DNA from: Dipteronia dyeriana
Lineage: Eukaryota; Streptophyta; Magnoliopsida; Sapindales; Sapindaceae
NCBI GenBank assembly: GCA_032871835.1
Contig: CM065297.1
Coordinates: 42,099,098-42,163,097 of the forward strand
DNA: 64,000 nucleotides
Direction: 5' to 3'
Positions within the stretch are counted from its first letter, which is position 1, and the number at the start of each line of letters is the position of its first letter. Below are positions 1-11,015 of this stretch, piece by piece. A program made the position numbers and the translations under genes. The notes under the pieces were generated by a model. That model saw nothing but the letters and a program-made list of their open reading frames with translations, did not search any database and was not told the DNA's origin.

Positions 1-484
1 TAAATTGGAAGTCTTCAAACTTGTCTTCATTACATATTTGCAAGCTTTTGAATTGTGATGTCAACATTTTAAGCCTAGATTTTCTCACTGGCAAGGTACC
101 CTCATTTTTAACATGAAGAGTTTCCCAAGCCTCCTTGTCATATTCAAGAATTTTAATGTAGGAAAATTGATGCCCATCAACTTCTCCAAAAATGGCCATC
201 ATGTCTTGGTGGTGCCATTTAGTAACTTCAAATTCATTAGCCGTCCATTGACTTCTCGGCTTGGGAATTTTGGTTCCATCATTTAAAAGCTTACTAGGAG
301 GTGTGTAACCTTCCTCCACAACCATCCATGCTCTCTCATCAATAGAACGAATATAAGCTTTCATCCTTAACTTTTAAAACCCATAGTTATGTCCTCTTAG
401 TAATGGTGGCCTTGTGTTTAAAGCTCCTTCCACTATTATCTCTTCTTGAAGCACCATAGATTGAAAGCTTTACAAATCATTAGG
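1..484 (-). pseudogene. gag: SIRE-like copia gag, N-terminal fragment (family D copy)
   Basis: The minus strand reads open for about 120 residues from near 362 to the window edge, starting MKAYIRSIDERAWM, with GYTPPSK, a W-T-A-N-E-F-E-V segment and LTSQFKSLQ. This is the N-terminal part of a copia gag (UBN2-like), which forms the retrotransposon capsid. It closely matches the family D gag near 57.7-58.1 kb. Ahead of MKAYI the frame reads NTRPPLL...NYGF, then a stop where the relatives have Trp, and the expected initiator ATG is GGA, so this copy is dead. It continues beyond position 1. Its 5' side is fused at about 485 to a family A leader, not to a D leader. The family call is firm; the end at 484 is approximate. 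Confidence 0.8.
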
Positions 485-1825
485 AGTAGATAGAATGAAC
501 TTATGGTTTTTCTAACTTGCAACAACAACCCAATTTTCCTTTTCAATTTGACATAATTATCATTAGTTTAAGTATTGTCTTTTAAGATATTTGATTAGTG
601 ATGGGGTCATGATTTCTTTTTAATAACGAAAATTATATAAGTAAACAATCATTATAAAGTACTTTCGAACATTTATCTTGAATTAAATAAAATAATTCAA
701 TCGTAAAAATTCAACGGTGATTCAACACTCATAATTGTCACGCCTCCTTTAGGAGTTCGCACCATTTACTAGTTGGACTAGGTCCCACCTAATTGTTAAC
801 ATAACAACTAAAGTTTTCAATTTTAGCCTTCTGATTTTACTAACAAGAACTCTTGAGGGGATATTAATAAACTCACATTGAGTGTGTTACCAAGTAATCA
901 CCTTCAATATATTCCATCACGAATATCCCTCCTTTGGGAGTAGATATCGTTTGGGTTAAATGTCTAGTCTATCCTTCTAAGGAAGTATCTTGCTAAATTC
1001 CATTCTTGAATACCACTTGGGGGTTATTACATGAAACATAAATCTTAACTAAACTTGGAGGCCATAGGAGTTCCAAAACACCTTCTCCCACTCAATTGTT
1101 TAAGGTGTGTGATCAAATTCCAAGGAATGATTTACCAAGTTATCTATATGCCAATTAGATACCTAAACCATTCAATGCATGTTCATACCAAATGAGATAT
1201 ATGAGTAGCACTCTTACTCTATATGACATGTTATCAAACAATGACAAACATTGCAATATTTACAAAAATATAAATAGCTACAATTTTAGTCCATCCTAGA
1301 AAAGCAAGTAAATTACATATGACTTGGAATACAAAAAAATCATTTCTTGGCGAACAAGTCTTCATGCGACCTTCATAATTTGGACTCCCGCGGCTGCCTC
1401 CCATGGGTGTGCGCATCCCACAACCCTATAAAGGGCTGCCATGTGCATCCCATGGTTTCTATAGGGCTGCCATGCGCAGCCCATACCACAACAATCGTGG
1501 CCACGTGCTCTTCGCACGCATGTTTGTTGCTATGGCTCGGACGGTCCCAAACTTGTTCTGGTTGCTTCCAATTCTTCAAAACTTCGAGTCTTTGATACTT
1601 GAATGTATTACAGAAGAATTTTAAATAAATAAAAACTGCAGTTTTTTATTATTATTATTACAATATAGTGCAGTTTTTTTTATTACAATAACAAAAAAAA
1701 ACTTAGTAACTACCAAGAAGGAAATTATGGCGATGATAGGCCACCCTTCTTATTACAATCCCAAAACAAAAATACATTGAAATTCTAGGACCAAAATTGA
1801 GCAACAACAAACCACATATAAAACG

Positions 1826-1851
1826 TATATATATATATATATATATATATA
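1826..1851. repeat. (AT)n microsatellite
   Basis: An uninterrupted run of alternating t and a in the family A leader. The same site is expanded to different lengths in the other leaders (20759, 34285, 63905), so it is a length-variable feature of the family. Confidence 0.9.
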
Positions 1852-1966
1852 CATTCCAATGTAAATATATATGCAAATACCTAAAGTGTCATCTCTTTCT
1901 AAAACATGCATATATACAATAAAAAAAAGATTCACGTGCACATACATCAATTAATCAAGGGTACAA

Positions 1967-1984
1967 CCAGGCTCTGATACCAAT
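1967..1984 (-). promoter_or_regulatory. Primer-binding site (initiator-Met tRNA type)
   Basis: The minus strand reads ATTGGTATCAGAGCCTGG directly after the LTR terminus ...TACA. TGGTATCAGAGC is the usual plant copia PBS, complementary to the 3' end of initiator-Met tRNA. It fixes the LTR end at 1985 and the element's orientation. Confidence 0.9.
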
Positions 1985-4354
1985 TGTAGGAAATTCGCAC
2001 AACGGAAGCTTAGAATTAGGTTTTGATATATTTAAAAACATTTCCCTTTAAAAGAAAGAACCTAAACCCTAGATTAATTGATGTATATTAAAAGTGTCGT
2101 ACCTTTTTTTGTGACGATTGAACTAGAGTCGAATTGAATCCGCAAGATCTTCCAATCCAAAGATGAATGTGAATCACCTAGGAGTGTGGGCTCCCTTTCT
2201 TTAAAATGTATACCTGAGGATGGAAACAAACCAAATCTTCTTCTTTGTTAGTCACAATAATCCTCTAAGAGAAAAACCAAAAACGTCCGGTCACTTGTGA
2301 ATTATCAATCAATTTGTTTGAAATTCGCTTGAACCTTGATTCGATGTTGTACACAAAACTTTTTTGATGTAAAGGATACTAGTGTACTATCAAAAACAAA
2401 AACGTTCCCTCTTTTCTCTATGCTTGGCCTAATACTTAACACAATGAGTTTGATGAAGTTTTTTTTATAACAATAAAAAAAAAACAACTTCTCACACTGG
2501 AAATTAAGGCTTGGTCGAAATTATATATAGGAGTATATATAGGTGGCCGAAAATCCTCCTAGAAAGAGGATTTCTACTTCACCAAGACTCCTATCAAAAT
2601 TTGGATTCAATCCTTTTAAAAAGAGGATTTCTTTTACACACCAAGACTCTTAATGTATTTAGTTTAGGAGACCTAATCCTCTCCTAAGAAGGATTTACTT
2701 GGTGAGCATAAATCCTATCCTTAGGTGGATTTACTTGGTGACTAAGAATCTTTTTCCAAAAAGAATTCTTTTCTACACCAACACTCCTTATCCAACTCAA
2801 ATAGTGTATTTATTAAATAACCAGTTATTGAATATAAATAAATTGTGACTAAATTAAAACTTCCTTATTTGACCAATTGTCAATTAGAGTTTTAATCGCA
2901 ATCAAATACTTCCTAATTTGACTAGATAAATAAATTCATATTATTTATCTATTTATCAAATATAGTATTTGATACTTATCATATTACAAACAATAATGAG
3001 AATAGAAGACCCACTTCTACTAGGAAAAAGATTTTGACTTTTAATTAAACTGCTAATTAATTTCCATTTAATTAAATAATAAAATAAAAAACAATATATT
3101 AAGCGAATATATTTAGCCTTGCCGCCCAAGACCACACATGGTCTTATATATTATTTTTATTTTTTTTATTAAACCCATTGGACCTAAATTAAAAGTCCAC
3201 ATGTGAACTAAACTCATTCTTACGAAAATAAACAAGTCTACATGCCTCAATACAATTCTAAATGGACCTATAAATTGGTCCGGTAGAATATATCAAGTGA
3301 TCCATCCAAGTTCGTGGAGATTGGGGATCTTGGTGGGCTATCTGAATTTAAGCTCCAATAGACACAACCCTATCACAACCAATAAATGATTCACTTTAGT
3401 CTGATCTATTAATTTTAGTTCAATCCACTAAAGAACTAAAATTGAACTCTTAAATAAAGATAGAATAACTTAATATTTCTTATTCATACCCTAGAAAATC
3501 TTAATGGAGATTGTGTATACTCGTTAAGAATACCAGTAATCAGCAGGAGCTCATAGACCGCCTATAGCTCTCCAAGTTACCATATTTACTCATATGACCA
3601 CATTTTGAACTTGGATATTTTGACTTGTCCACAAGCCGTGTTTCAATAGACACTATTGGAAACCTAACGTTAAGGTTTAATATCCAATACCTCAAACCAT
3701 TATATGATGATATTCTACTCTCATTTAATAAATGGAGCCATGATGTCCATATCTATAAATGAAGTCCTCTATCGATAAACAAATGCATACCACCAAACTA
3801 TTGAGGATAGACTATGTTATATAATCGTACTCTTTAATAACTCTAATGATAACACTTGCAACCATATGTCCATCATTTATCTCAGGATTGAGATAGACTC
3901 TCTGATTGTCTTCTAGTGAAAACTTTTATCCATTGACGGTTTTGGATAAAGTAATTCACTGTGATACTATTCAATGCACCTAGTGCAATAGATTCTTTTG
4001 CCCAAGGACACCATACTTTGATGATTTTAAACTCATTATAACACATTTGATCCCACTCAAATGCTAGCAAAAGAATCTACAACTTTGATAAGATAAAGGT
4101 GCCCAACCTTTATCTTAAGTTGTAAATATTATTCAAGACTAACTAAAGAATTGTGTCTACCTCCTACATTTCTAGATGTATGAACAAATTCTTCTTTTCT
4201 CATAGTCTTTTGACCTTATGATTATTTACTTTTGACAATTATAATAATTAAACTATAAATTCTATAAGATTTGTTAAACTAGAAATCACTTTATTAATAT
4301 GAAAAGATTGTCAAATACATTATTATACTCTTGCTATCTAGCATAATCCCAACG
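1985..4354 (-). mobile_element. Family A LTR-a (minus)
   Basis: This is a 2.37-kb LTR with terminus TGTAGGAAA on the plus strand and, at 4354, the complement of (T->C)GTTGGGATTATGC, so the first base of the LTR is mutated. It aligns by eye with LTR-c, e, g and h, including the repeated 'aaggatttacttggtgac' units near 2690-2760 and the polypurine-rich block near 3000. It is the 5' LTR of the minus-strand copy whose leader is at 485-1984. It abuts Athila gag sequence at 4355, so this A copy most likely inserted into the Athila element. The partner flank lies outside the window. Confidence 0.85.
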
Positions 4355-4444
4355 CACTTTACCAACATTGGGATAGGTTCAAAAAGTTGTTAAATGTCTT
4401 TCAACATCACGATTTTGAAACATGGAAGATAATGTTATATTTCT

Positions 4445-5345
4445 ATGAGAGACTCACAACCCCAAAGTAGACAAGTCATTAAAATGATGTGTAATGGGGA
4501 GTTTAGTGACAAAAATCCTGAAAAAGCACTCTACCACCTTGACTGCATCGCTGAAAATGCTCAAAATTGGGACACCATTAGTTCCTATGAGTCCATGAGC
4601 AAACCACAACCATCTCCATCTAGTGAAGGCATTTACAATCTTAGGGAAGACCATGACCTTTTAGAAACTAAAAAGAGTGAACATATAAAATCTCTACAAG
4701 AAAAAGCATGCCATGTATGTGATTCTAATGATCATATCACTCATAGTTGCCCAACCTTACCAGCCTTAAAAGATTGCCTTCATAAACAAGCCAATGTTTT
4801 GCACACTTTCAACAAGCCAAATTCCAACCCATACTCACAAACCTATAATACTTGTTGGAGAAATCACCCAAAATTTGGTTGGAGAAACAATAATCTAGCC
4901 CAGTCTTCATGACCACCAGGTCCATCGCATCTACAAACACGCCAGAATTTCTATAACCCTCAAGGTTATACACCTTATGTCCCACAATCTAGAAACAACC
5001 TTGAAGACACTTTGCACTCATTCATTGAATAACATGAAGCCATTATAACCAAACTGCACAAACCTTGATAGATGTTAAAGATACTTTAACAAAGATTGCT
5101 TCTACACTCACCACACACGAAAAAGGTAAGTTTCCATCTTAACCACAACCAAATCCCAAGAGTCAGTCAAGTTCCTATGACAATAACCAACGCCCAGACA
5201 AAGTCAAATCAATTATCACTTTTCGTAGTGGTAAGGTCATCAAAAAACCTATTCTTGAATCTAGTAAAAAGGATGATGAGTCATTTTCCAAGGGTAAGGA
5301 AGGGGTTGATGAAACTACTGTTGACGAAGAAATAATTGAATCCCT
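4445..5345 (+). pseudogene. gag: Athila-type gag, C-terminal part
   Basis: An open frame of 155 codons to 4912 carries a zinc knuckle, C-H-V-C-x4-H-I-T-H-S-C, near residue 90, followed by the Asn/Trp-rich stretch WRNHPKFGWRNNN that is typical of Athila gag. After the stop at 4912 similar sequence continues in other frames, with the segment VKSIITFRSGKVI near 5200 that leads toward the protease in Athila elements. The protein would form the capsid and bind RNA. Stops and frameshifts make it non-functional. The gag N-terminus is absent because LTR-a sits at 4354. Confidence 0.85.
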
Positions 5346-6180
5346 TCTGCACTCATATTTTCTCAGGATTTTAAAAATTCATGGAAATCGAAGCATCCCA
5401 CAGAGAATTTTGTCATTCTTAAAAAGATAAAGATCAATATCCCTTTGTTGGATGCAATCAAACAGGTACCTTACAATGCCAAATTTTTGAAGGATCTGTG
5501 CACTATGAAAAAGAAGCATCAGGTAAGAAAGAAAGCCTTTATGGCTGAACAGGTAAGTTCCATTCTTTCCAATAAAAATATTTTGAAATATAAAGATCCT
5601 GGTTGTCCTACTATTTCTTGTATAATTGGTAACTGTGAAATTGGGCAAGCTTTACTTTACCTAGATGCTAGTGTAAATTTGCTCCCATACTCAATTTATT
5701 AGTGACTTAATCTTGGTGAGTTAAAACCGACTTCAACAACACTTTATCTTGTTGATAGGTCAATTAAAATACCAAAAGTAATAGTGGAATATGTGTTAGT
5801 ACAAGTCAATAAATTTATCTACTGAGTTGATTTTATTGTCTTGGAAATATAACCTATTGTTAAAGAGCACAAACCAATTCTTGTTATATTGAGCCGTCCA
5901 TTTTTGGCCACTAATAATGTGTTGATAAATTGCAGGAATGGAATAATGAACATGTCTTTTGGAAATATGAAAATTAAGCTTAATGTTTTCAACATGTCTA
6001 AGGAACCATTTGATGATGAAAATGAAGATGAAGATGTAGACATTACTGAAACCATTGTTAAAGATCATGTTCAAAAGGATTCTTTTAACTCATCTGAAGT
6101 TTGTTTGATCAATTCACCTAACATCTTGATAATTGTTTACAGGTTGTCGAAGAAGAATGAGACAGTCTAGATTTTGAAGA
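5346..6180 (+). pseudogene. Athila-type aspartic protease region
   Basis: The frame from 5445 reads LLDAIKQVPYNAKFLKDLC, then YKDPGCPTISCIIG and a catalytic-like LDASVNLLPYS. The family consensus is L-G/D-A-S-V-N-L, and here Asp precedes Ala-Ser. A shift leads to GRPFLATNNVLINCRNG-like residues near 5890, the C-terminal flap of Athila protease, and an acidic linker follows to 6170. It would process Gag-Pol. Frame breaks near 5702 and 5889 inactivate it. The Athila assignment rests on several conserved segments in the expected order. Confidence 0.85.
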
Positions 6181-6181
6181 A

Positions 6182-7600
6182 TTGGAACGAAAAGATGATG
6201 AGCCAGAAGAAAAAGCACCTCAATTGGATTTGAAGCCATTACCAGAAGGACTAAAATATGCTTACCTTGAAGACGAGAAGACCTACCCAGTGGTAATCTC
6301 TTCTAACCTCATAGAACAGCAAGAAGGTAAGTTGATACATCTTTTAAAGAAAAATAAGAATGCAATTGGTTGGACATTGAAAGATTTGAAAGGTATTAAG
6401 CCTTTGATTTGTTCACATAGAATAAATTTAGAGGAAAATGCTAAAACATATCGACAACCCCAAAGAAGACTTAACCTACACATGCAAGAAGTTGTCAAGA
6501 CTGAAGTCCTTAAATTACTTGACGTGGAAATTATCTACCATATCTCTGATAGTATATGTATGAATCCTACACAAGTTGTGTAAACAAAATCTAGAATCAC
6601 TGTTGTTAAAAATGAAAAGGGTGAGTTAATTCCAACTCGTATTCTATCTAGTTGGCGCATGTGCATTGATTATAGAAAATTAAATGATGCTACTAGAAAA
6701 GATCATTTTCCCCTTCCATTCCTTGACCATATTTTAGAAAGAGTAGTCAGACATCGATACTACTGCTTTCTTGATGGCTATTCAGGATACTATTAAATTC
6801 CCATTACATTAGAAGACTAAGAAAAGACCGCATTCACTTGTCCTTTTGGAACCTTTTCATTTAGAAGAATGACATATGTTTTGTGTAATGCTCCAGCCAT
6901 ATTTCAACGATGCATGCTAAGCATTTTTAGTGACTTGATTGAACATTGTTTATAGGTCTTTATGGATGATTTAACTGTGATTGGGAATTTTTTTGATGAT
7001 TGTCTCAATAACTTGGAAAGAATATTGAAACGTTGCAGAGAATCAATATATGGCCACGTCTGGAATTGTTTTTGGTCATGTTGTGTCATGAAACAGAATC
7101 GAGGTTGATAAGGTAAAAATTGAAGTCATTTCGAAGTTACCACCACCACAAACAGTTAAAGATGTGCGGTCATTTTTAGGGCATACAAGATTTTATAGGA
7201 GGTTTTTTAAAGATTTCATTGTCATATCTAAACCACTTTGTAACCTCTTATTAAAAGATGCAAAATTTGAATGGACACAAGAGTGTCGAGAGTCTTTTAA
7301 AGATATTATTGACCTTTTAGCATCTGCTCCTATCATGCAATCCCTTGATTGGTCCTTGCCTTTTGAATTGATGTGTGATGCGAGTGATTTTGTTGTTGGA
7401 GTTGTCTTAGGATAGAGAATAGAATGTAAGCCTTTTGTGATTTATTACGCAAGTAAAACTTTGAATTAATAACAAATGAATTACACCACCACTGATAAAG
7501 AATTACATGTTGTGATATTTGCATTGGATAAATTTCGGTCATACTTGATTGGTGCTTTAACCATTGTCTAAATAGGATGCAAAGCCAAGACTGATTCGCT
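6182..7600 (+). pseudogene. Athila-type reverse transcriptase and RNase H
   Basis: The frame at 6182-6583 gives the RT N-terminal region (LKPLPEGLKYAYL, then KNAIGWTLKDLKGI). Next come CIDYRKLND near 6664, a degraded GYSGYY near 6780, FRRMTYVLCNAPAIFQRCM near 6860 and the active-site box F-M-D-D-L-T-V-I-G at 6960. RNase H follows from about 7164 (FLGHTRFYRRFF, then LMCDASDFVVGVVLG, where the first Asp of RNase H lies). Stops at 6581, about 6795, about 6820, 6953 and 7415 and several frameshifts break it. The role would be copying element RNA into DNA. Confidence 0.87.
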
Positions 7601-8461
7601 GGATTTTTTTGCTATAAGAATTCGATCTCGCAGTCAAGGATAAAAAGAGTGCTGAAAATGCCGTTACAGACCATTTATCATGACTCACCGATGAGTCTTC
7701 ATTTGATAAAGCACCAATCAATGTTTTTTTTTCTGATGATCTTTTATTCTCTATCTCAACTATGCCTCGGTATGCTGATATTTTTAATTATCTTGCAACA
7801 AGAATGATACCACTGGAATGGAATGCGTAGGAAAAAAAGAAATTTTTGACCGAAGTAAAACGTTTTTGCTGGGATGACCTGTACTTATTCAAGTATTGTC
7901 CTGATCAAATCGTTCAACGGTGTATTCTATACATTGAAGTAAGTAGTGTCATTGATTTTTTTTTCATTCTTAAGCATGTGGTGTTCATTTTTCCTCAAAG
8001 AAAATGGTTTCAAAAATCTTGTAGCCTGGGTTTTATTGGCCCACCTTGTTTAAAGACGCACATGCATTCTGTAAAACCCGTGAAAATTAACAAAATTTAG
8101 GATCCATTTCCAAGCAAAACATGATGCCTTTAAACCCCATTCTTGTCATTGAATTATTTGATTGTTGCGGAATTGATTTTATGGGTCCATTTCCACCATC
8201 ATTTAGATTTTTGTACATTTTAGTTGTTGTTGATTATGTGTCAAAATGGGTTGAGGCATTTCCTTGTCGAAATAATGATCACAAAACAGTGATTAAGTTT
8301 TTCAAGGAAAATCTTTTGAGTCGATTTTGTATCCCTCGAGCCATTATAAGTGATGGAGGCAAACACTTTTGAGTCTTTAATGAAGAAGTATGGAGTCACA
8401 CACAAAATTGCCGCACCATACCACCCTCAAACAAGTGGTCATGTTGAGTTAGCAAATAGGT
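7601..8461 (+). pseudogene. Athila-type integrase, truncated
   Basis: The zinc-binding part is represented by WDDLYLFKYCPDQIVQRC near 7870, and the pre-core by FIGPPCLKTHMHS-like sequence near 8030. The catalytic core reads GIDFMGPFPPSF (first Asp) near 8175 and CIPRAIISDGGKHF (second Asp) near 8345, then after a frameshift PYHPQTSGHVELANR near 8430, which holds the catalytic Glu. Homology stops at about 8461, immediately after this motif, so the C-terminal part is missing. The abrupt end is a structural breakpoint and not a decayed tail. Confidence 0.85.
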
Positions 8462-8565
8462 TCAACTTTTGCTTGGTGTGTTTTGCTATTGAACCCCGGT
8501 TAAGTGGCAGATAACGGTACTCTGTGACAATTCAAGTCGGTTTAATTCAAATTCCTAAATAACTG

Positions 8566-9097
8566 ATTCCCCAAAACAAGGCAAGGACAAAAATTTTACA
8601 AACCTACGAAAAAAATTCCATCGTTGCCCCAAAATGCTCTGAAAATGACTTACAAAGCACGGTCCAAAAGATTACACTTATTGTTGATGTACAACATTCC
8701 TGCTGATGTTCGCTGGTTAATCGAAGCTATGGTACATCTAGTAGGGGAGTCTTCTGATTAATTTATATCTTACAAGCCTGGTTTTGGAAGAAGTAACAAT
8801 GCAAGAAAACGAAGAGCTACGAAGTTATGCATTACTTGTCACAAATGTGCACGTACAACTTGCAACACACATTGTTGTTCTTTAGGAATGGTGTCTATTA
8901 ATCGGGCGGATAAATTTTTATTCATTATGCATGGTTTGCATAGGGAGTTATTCGATAATATCCTAACGACTCTTGGTGCACATCCTAGTGGATATATGCA
9001 AATGGTAATTGATCGATTATAGCCACGATTTCAAAAAGAAAATGCACAAAATACTCTCGGGAATCTGACATTAAATACCCTGTTTGCTAATTTATAA
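8566..9097 (+). pseudogene. Unrecognised Cys-rich ORF remnant between gypsy pol and LOG-like ORF
   Basis: One frame stays readable for about 175 codons with only two in-frame stops (8759 and 9020), which is unusual in this AT-rich DNA. It contains ALKMTYKARSKRLHLLLMYN, an IEAMVHLVGESSD segment, a basic run (NARKRRATKL), then a Cys cluster C-x2-C-x2-C-x4-C-x3-C-C at about 8823-8880, and ADKFLFIMHGLHRELFDNIL. The Cys cluster could bind zinc. I do not recognise the family. It is not gag, PR, RT, RH or IN of either superfamily as I know them. It could be a captured host sequence, a retroelement accessory ORF or an old viral insertion. Confidence 0.5.
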
Positions 9098-9353
9098 GAA
9101 AATTGGATGGGAAGCATATCCCCAACCCATAGAGGGTGTTGAAGCCGTTTCAGGACGTAAAACCAGAGAAAGATGTGAGCCACAATCACAACTACCAGTA
9201 TATATCCTTTTATTTTTATTATCTTTTTCCTTCTACGTTTAATGTCTTTTACAATTATTTTTGTTTAGTTTTGACTTTTGAACCATTTAGATATAATATC
9301 ATTGACAAATGCACCCTATACATATAGGTGTATCATTGTGTTACCTGTCAATA

Positions 9354-9363
9354 TTTATAAATA
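9354..9363 (+). promoter_or_regulatory. TATA-like box upstream of LOG-like ORF
   Basis: TTTATAAATA lies 72 bases before the ATG at 9435, and a pyrimidine-rich stretch between them could hold the start site. The spacing fits a plant core promoter. In AT-rich DNA such a box can arise by chance, so this is only suggestive. Confidence 0.4.
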
Positions 9364-9434
9364 CAAGCATTTGTTTTCATTTTTTCTTCAAAGCACTTAT
9401 AAGCATCCAAAAGAAAAATTCAGAGAGTGCATTA

Positions 9435-10107
9435 ATGGCGTCGCCTTCAGCTAAACGATTCACAAACATTTATGTATTTGGTCACACTAATTATGGGAAA
9501 TACAAAAAGTTTGTTAAGGCTGCAACTCATCTTGGTAAGGTTTTGGCCGAACAGAAAATACACCTAGTATATGGAGGAGGTAACTTGGGATGAATAGGGT
9601 GTGTTTCACGAGATGCATGAGGCAGAGGTAGCCAAGTTCTGGGTATTGTCCCAAAACCTAAGGCCGCAACAGACATTATCTGAAAGACTAACGGCGATGA
9701 GCTAGTTGTTTCAGGTATGTAGGAAAGGCTGACTGTTATGTTACATCATGCTGCTACGTTTATGGCTTTGCCAGGTGGTTTTGGAACCTTAGAAGAAATC
9801 TTTACAGTGGCATCCTAGGCTCAACTACACATCCATAAAAAACCCATCGACTTGATGAATGTTTATAATTTTTATGATGGTTTGATTTCATTTCTTGATC
9901 ATGCTCAGAAAAATTATTACATTCCACCTTCAATCCGAAAAAAATATTTATCTCTGCTTCAAATCCTCGGGAGCTGATTGACCAGTTACAAGCTTTTAAA
10001 TATGAGCGAGATCCCTCAACCTCCAAAATTGATTGGTCCATTGATGAAGGCAACAAGAAAAGCAGAATTGATTTGGATCTTAGTTTGAAATTATCCAATG
10101 GTTTTTA
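9435..10107 (+). pseudogene. LOG-like cytokinin riboside 5'-monophosphate phosphoribohydrolase, intronless pseudogene
   Basis: From ATG 9435 the reading starts MASPSAKRF, then GKYKKFVKAATHLGKVL, IHLVYGGGNLG (nucleotide-binding GGG), VLGIVPKP, and at about 9764 ALPGGFGTLEE, the PGGxGTxxE signature of LOG enzymes. AQLHIHKKPI and FYDGLISFLDHA follow. The C-terminus is basic then DLDLSLKL-like. LOG enzymes release active free-base cytokinins from their nucleotides. Length, about 220 residues, matches the family. Stops at 9591, about 9619, about 9679, about 9718 and about 9817 and a frameshift near 9940 disable it. Plant LOG genes are normally split by introns, but this copy runs straight through, so it looks retroposed. 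Part of the LOG signature region is diverged, as in an atypical paralogue. Confidence 0.82.
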
Positions 10108-10608
10108 CGCAATTTATTTTCCTTTATTTTGTATTACTTTTCCTTTATTTTGTATTACTTTTGTTGTTTTTATAGGATTTTGTTGTCTTTCAAATTGTTC
10201 AGGTGATATCTTCTAAACCTTACCTCTTTCTAAAGACATTGGGGAAAATGTCTCGTTCTGGTTAGGGGAGGGGATAGTTGATTTAATAAATTTTGTTTTT
10301 CAAAAAAAAAAAAAAACTAACTTCTGACCATTTTTTTTGGTGTAAGATGGCTGAGTAATGAGTTCTTTCAATTGCTCATGAGACGCATCTTTTTAGTCAA
10401 TTTTTCCGAGTATTCAAATGTATGAACTCTTCATTGTGATATTATTGACTAATCCTTTTGTTCATTCAGTCATCTTGAGAGATTTTTTGAACTATTTTGA
10501 CACACAAGCACACTAACACATGATTATGTGTAGTAAGTTGAGATTTTATGATATTTAATTCTGAAACTTTATTCAAGGGTAACAACCGAAGGTAGTGGTC
10601 TTTTTTAA

Positions 10609-10610
<2 letters not shown>

Positions 10611-10648
<38 letters not shown>

Positions 10649-10649
10649 T
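10611..10649. repeat. (TAA)n microsatellite
   Basis: About 13 uninterrupted taa units in the gypsy 3' UTR. They create a spurious isoleucine-rich ORF (10595-10813). Confidence 0.95.
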
Positions 10650-10778
10650 TTTTTATGTTTTTTTGTCCAAAACACTTACTTAGTAGCCGGGCCTCAAGCC
10701 TCAACAAGTATAGAGTGGTCGTTCAAAATGGTGGAGTCTTGATAAGAATAAAGTGCAGTTTGGTAGCCTCTTTAACTC

Positions 10779-11015
10779 GAGCAATTAAGTCTAAGGGGTG
10801 CTTGAACACCTAATGCCCTAAGATCAACTGGTCTAGGAGCCATTGACCCACAACTCATTACACGGGTTAAAGAGGAAGCATAAGGGAATTATACTAAAAA
10901 ATATTTATGCAATCCGAGTAATTAAGCCCGTAGGAGTGTTTCAACACTTAACGCCCTAAAGCCAACTGGTTTGGGAGTCATTGGACTAAATCTCGCTACA
11001 TGGATTAAAGATGGA
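10779..11015 (+). repeat. Imperfect tandem duplication in gypsy 3' UTR
   Basis: Two diverged units begin at 10779 and 10916. Each reads gag(c/t)aattaag, then a 'g-t-g-c/t-t-t' stretch, 'acc/tta', 'gccctaa', 'caactggt', 'gggagtcattg' (or its variant) and 'gggttaaag' (or its variant). Divergence between units is high, so the duplication is old. Confidence 0.75.

Larger units (their letters stand above)
485..1984 (-). mobile_element. Family A copia 5' leader and first gag codons
   Basis: On the minus strand this reads from the primer-binding site through the same 1.4-kb leader found at 20640, 34169 and 63760, including the 'gggtggcctatcatcgcc' block and the spacer 'ggtgcgaactcctaaaggagg'. It ends in the gag start region (ATG near 575, then a Leu-Thr-x-x-Asn-Tyr-type segment). 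The leader is untranslated apart from short ORFs. The match stops at about 485, inside gag, where family D sequence takes over. Orientation and family are clear from the parallel copies. Confidence 0.8.

Noticed and set aside
4445..8461. Endogenous pararetrovirus (caulimovirid) origin
   Set aside because: Domain order gag-PR-RT-RH-IN with an integrase, and the Athila-specific segments, identify an LTR retrotransposon; no movement protein or coat motif is seen.
10595..10813. 72-codon ORF with an isoleucine run
   Set aside because: It is produced by the (TAA)n microsatellite and untranslated gypsy 3' sequence.
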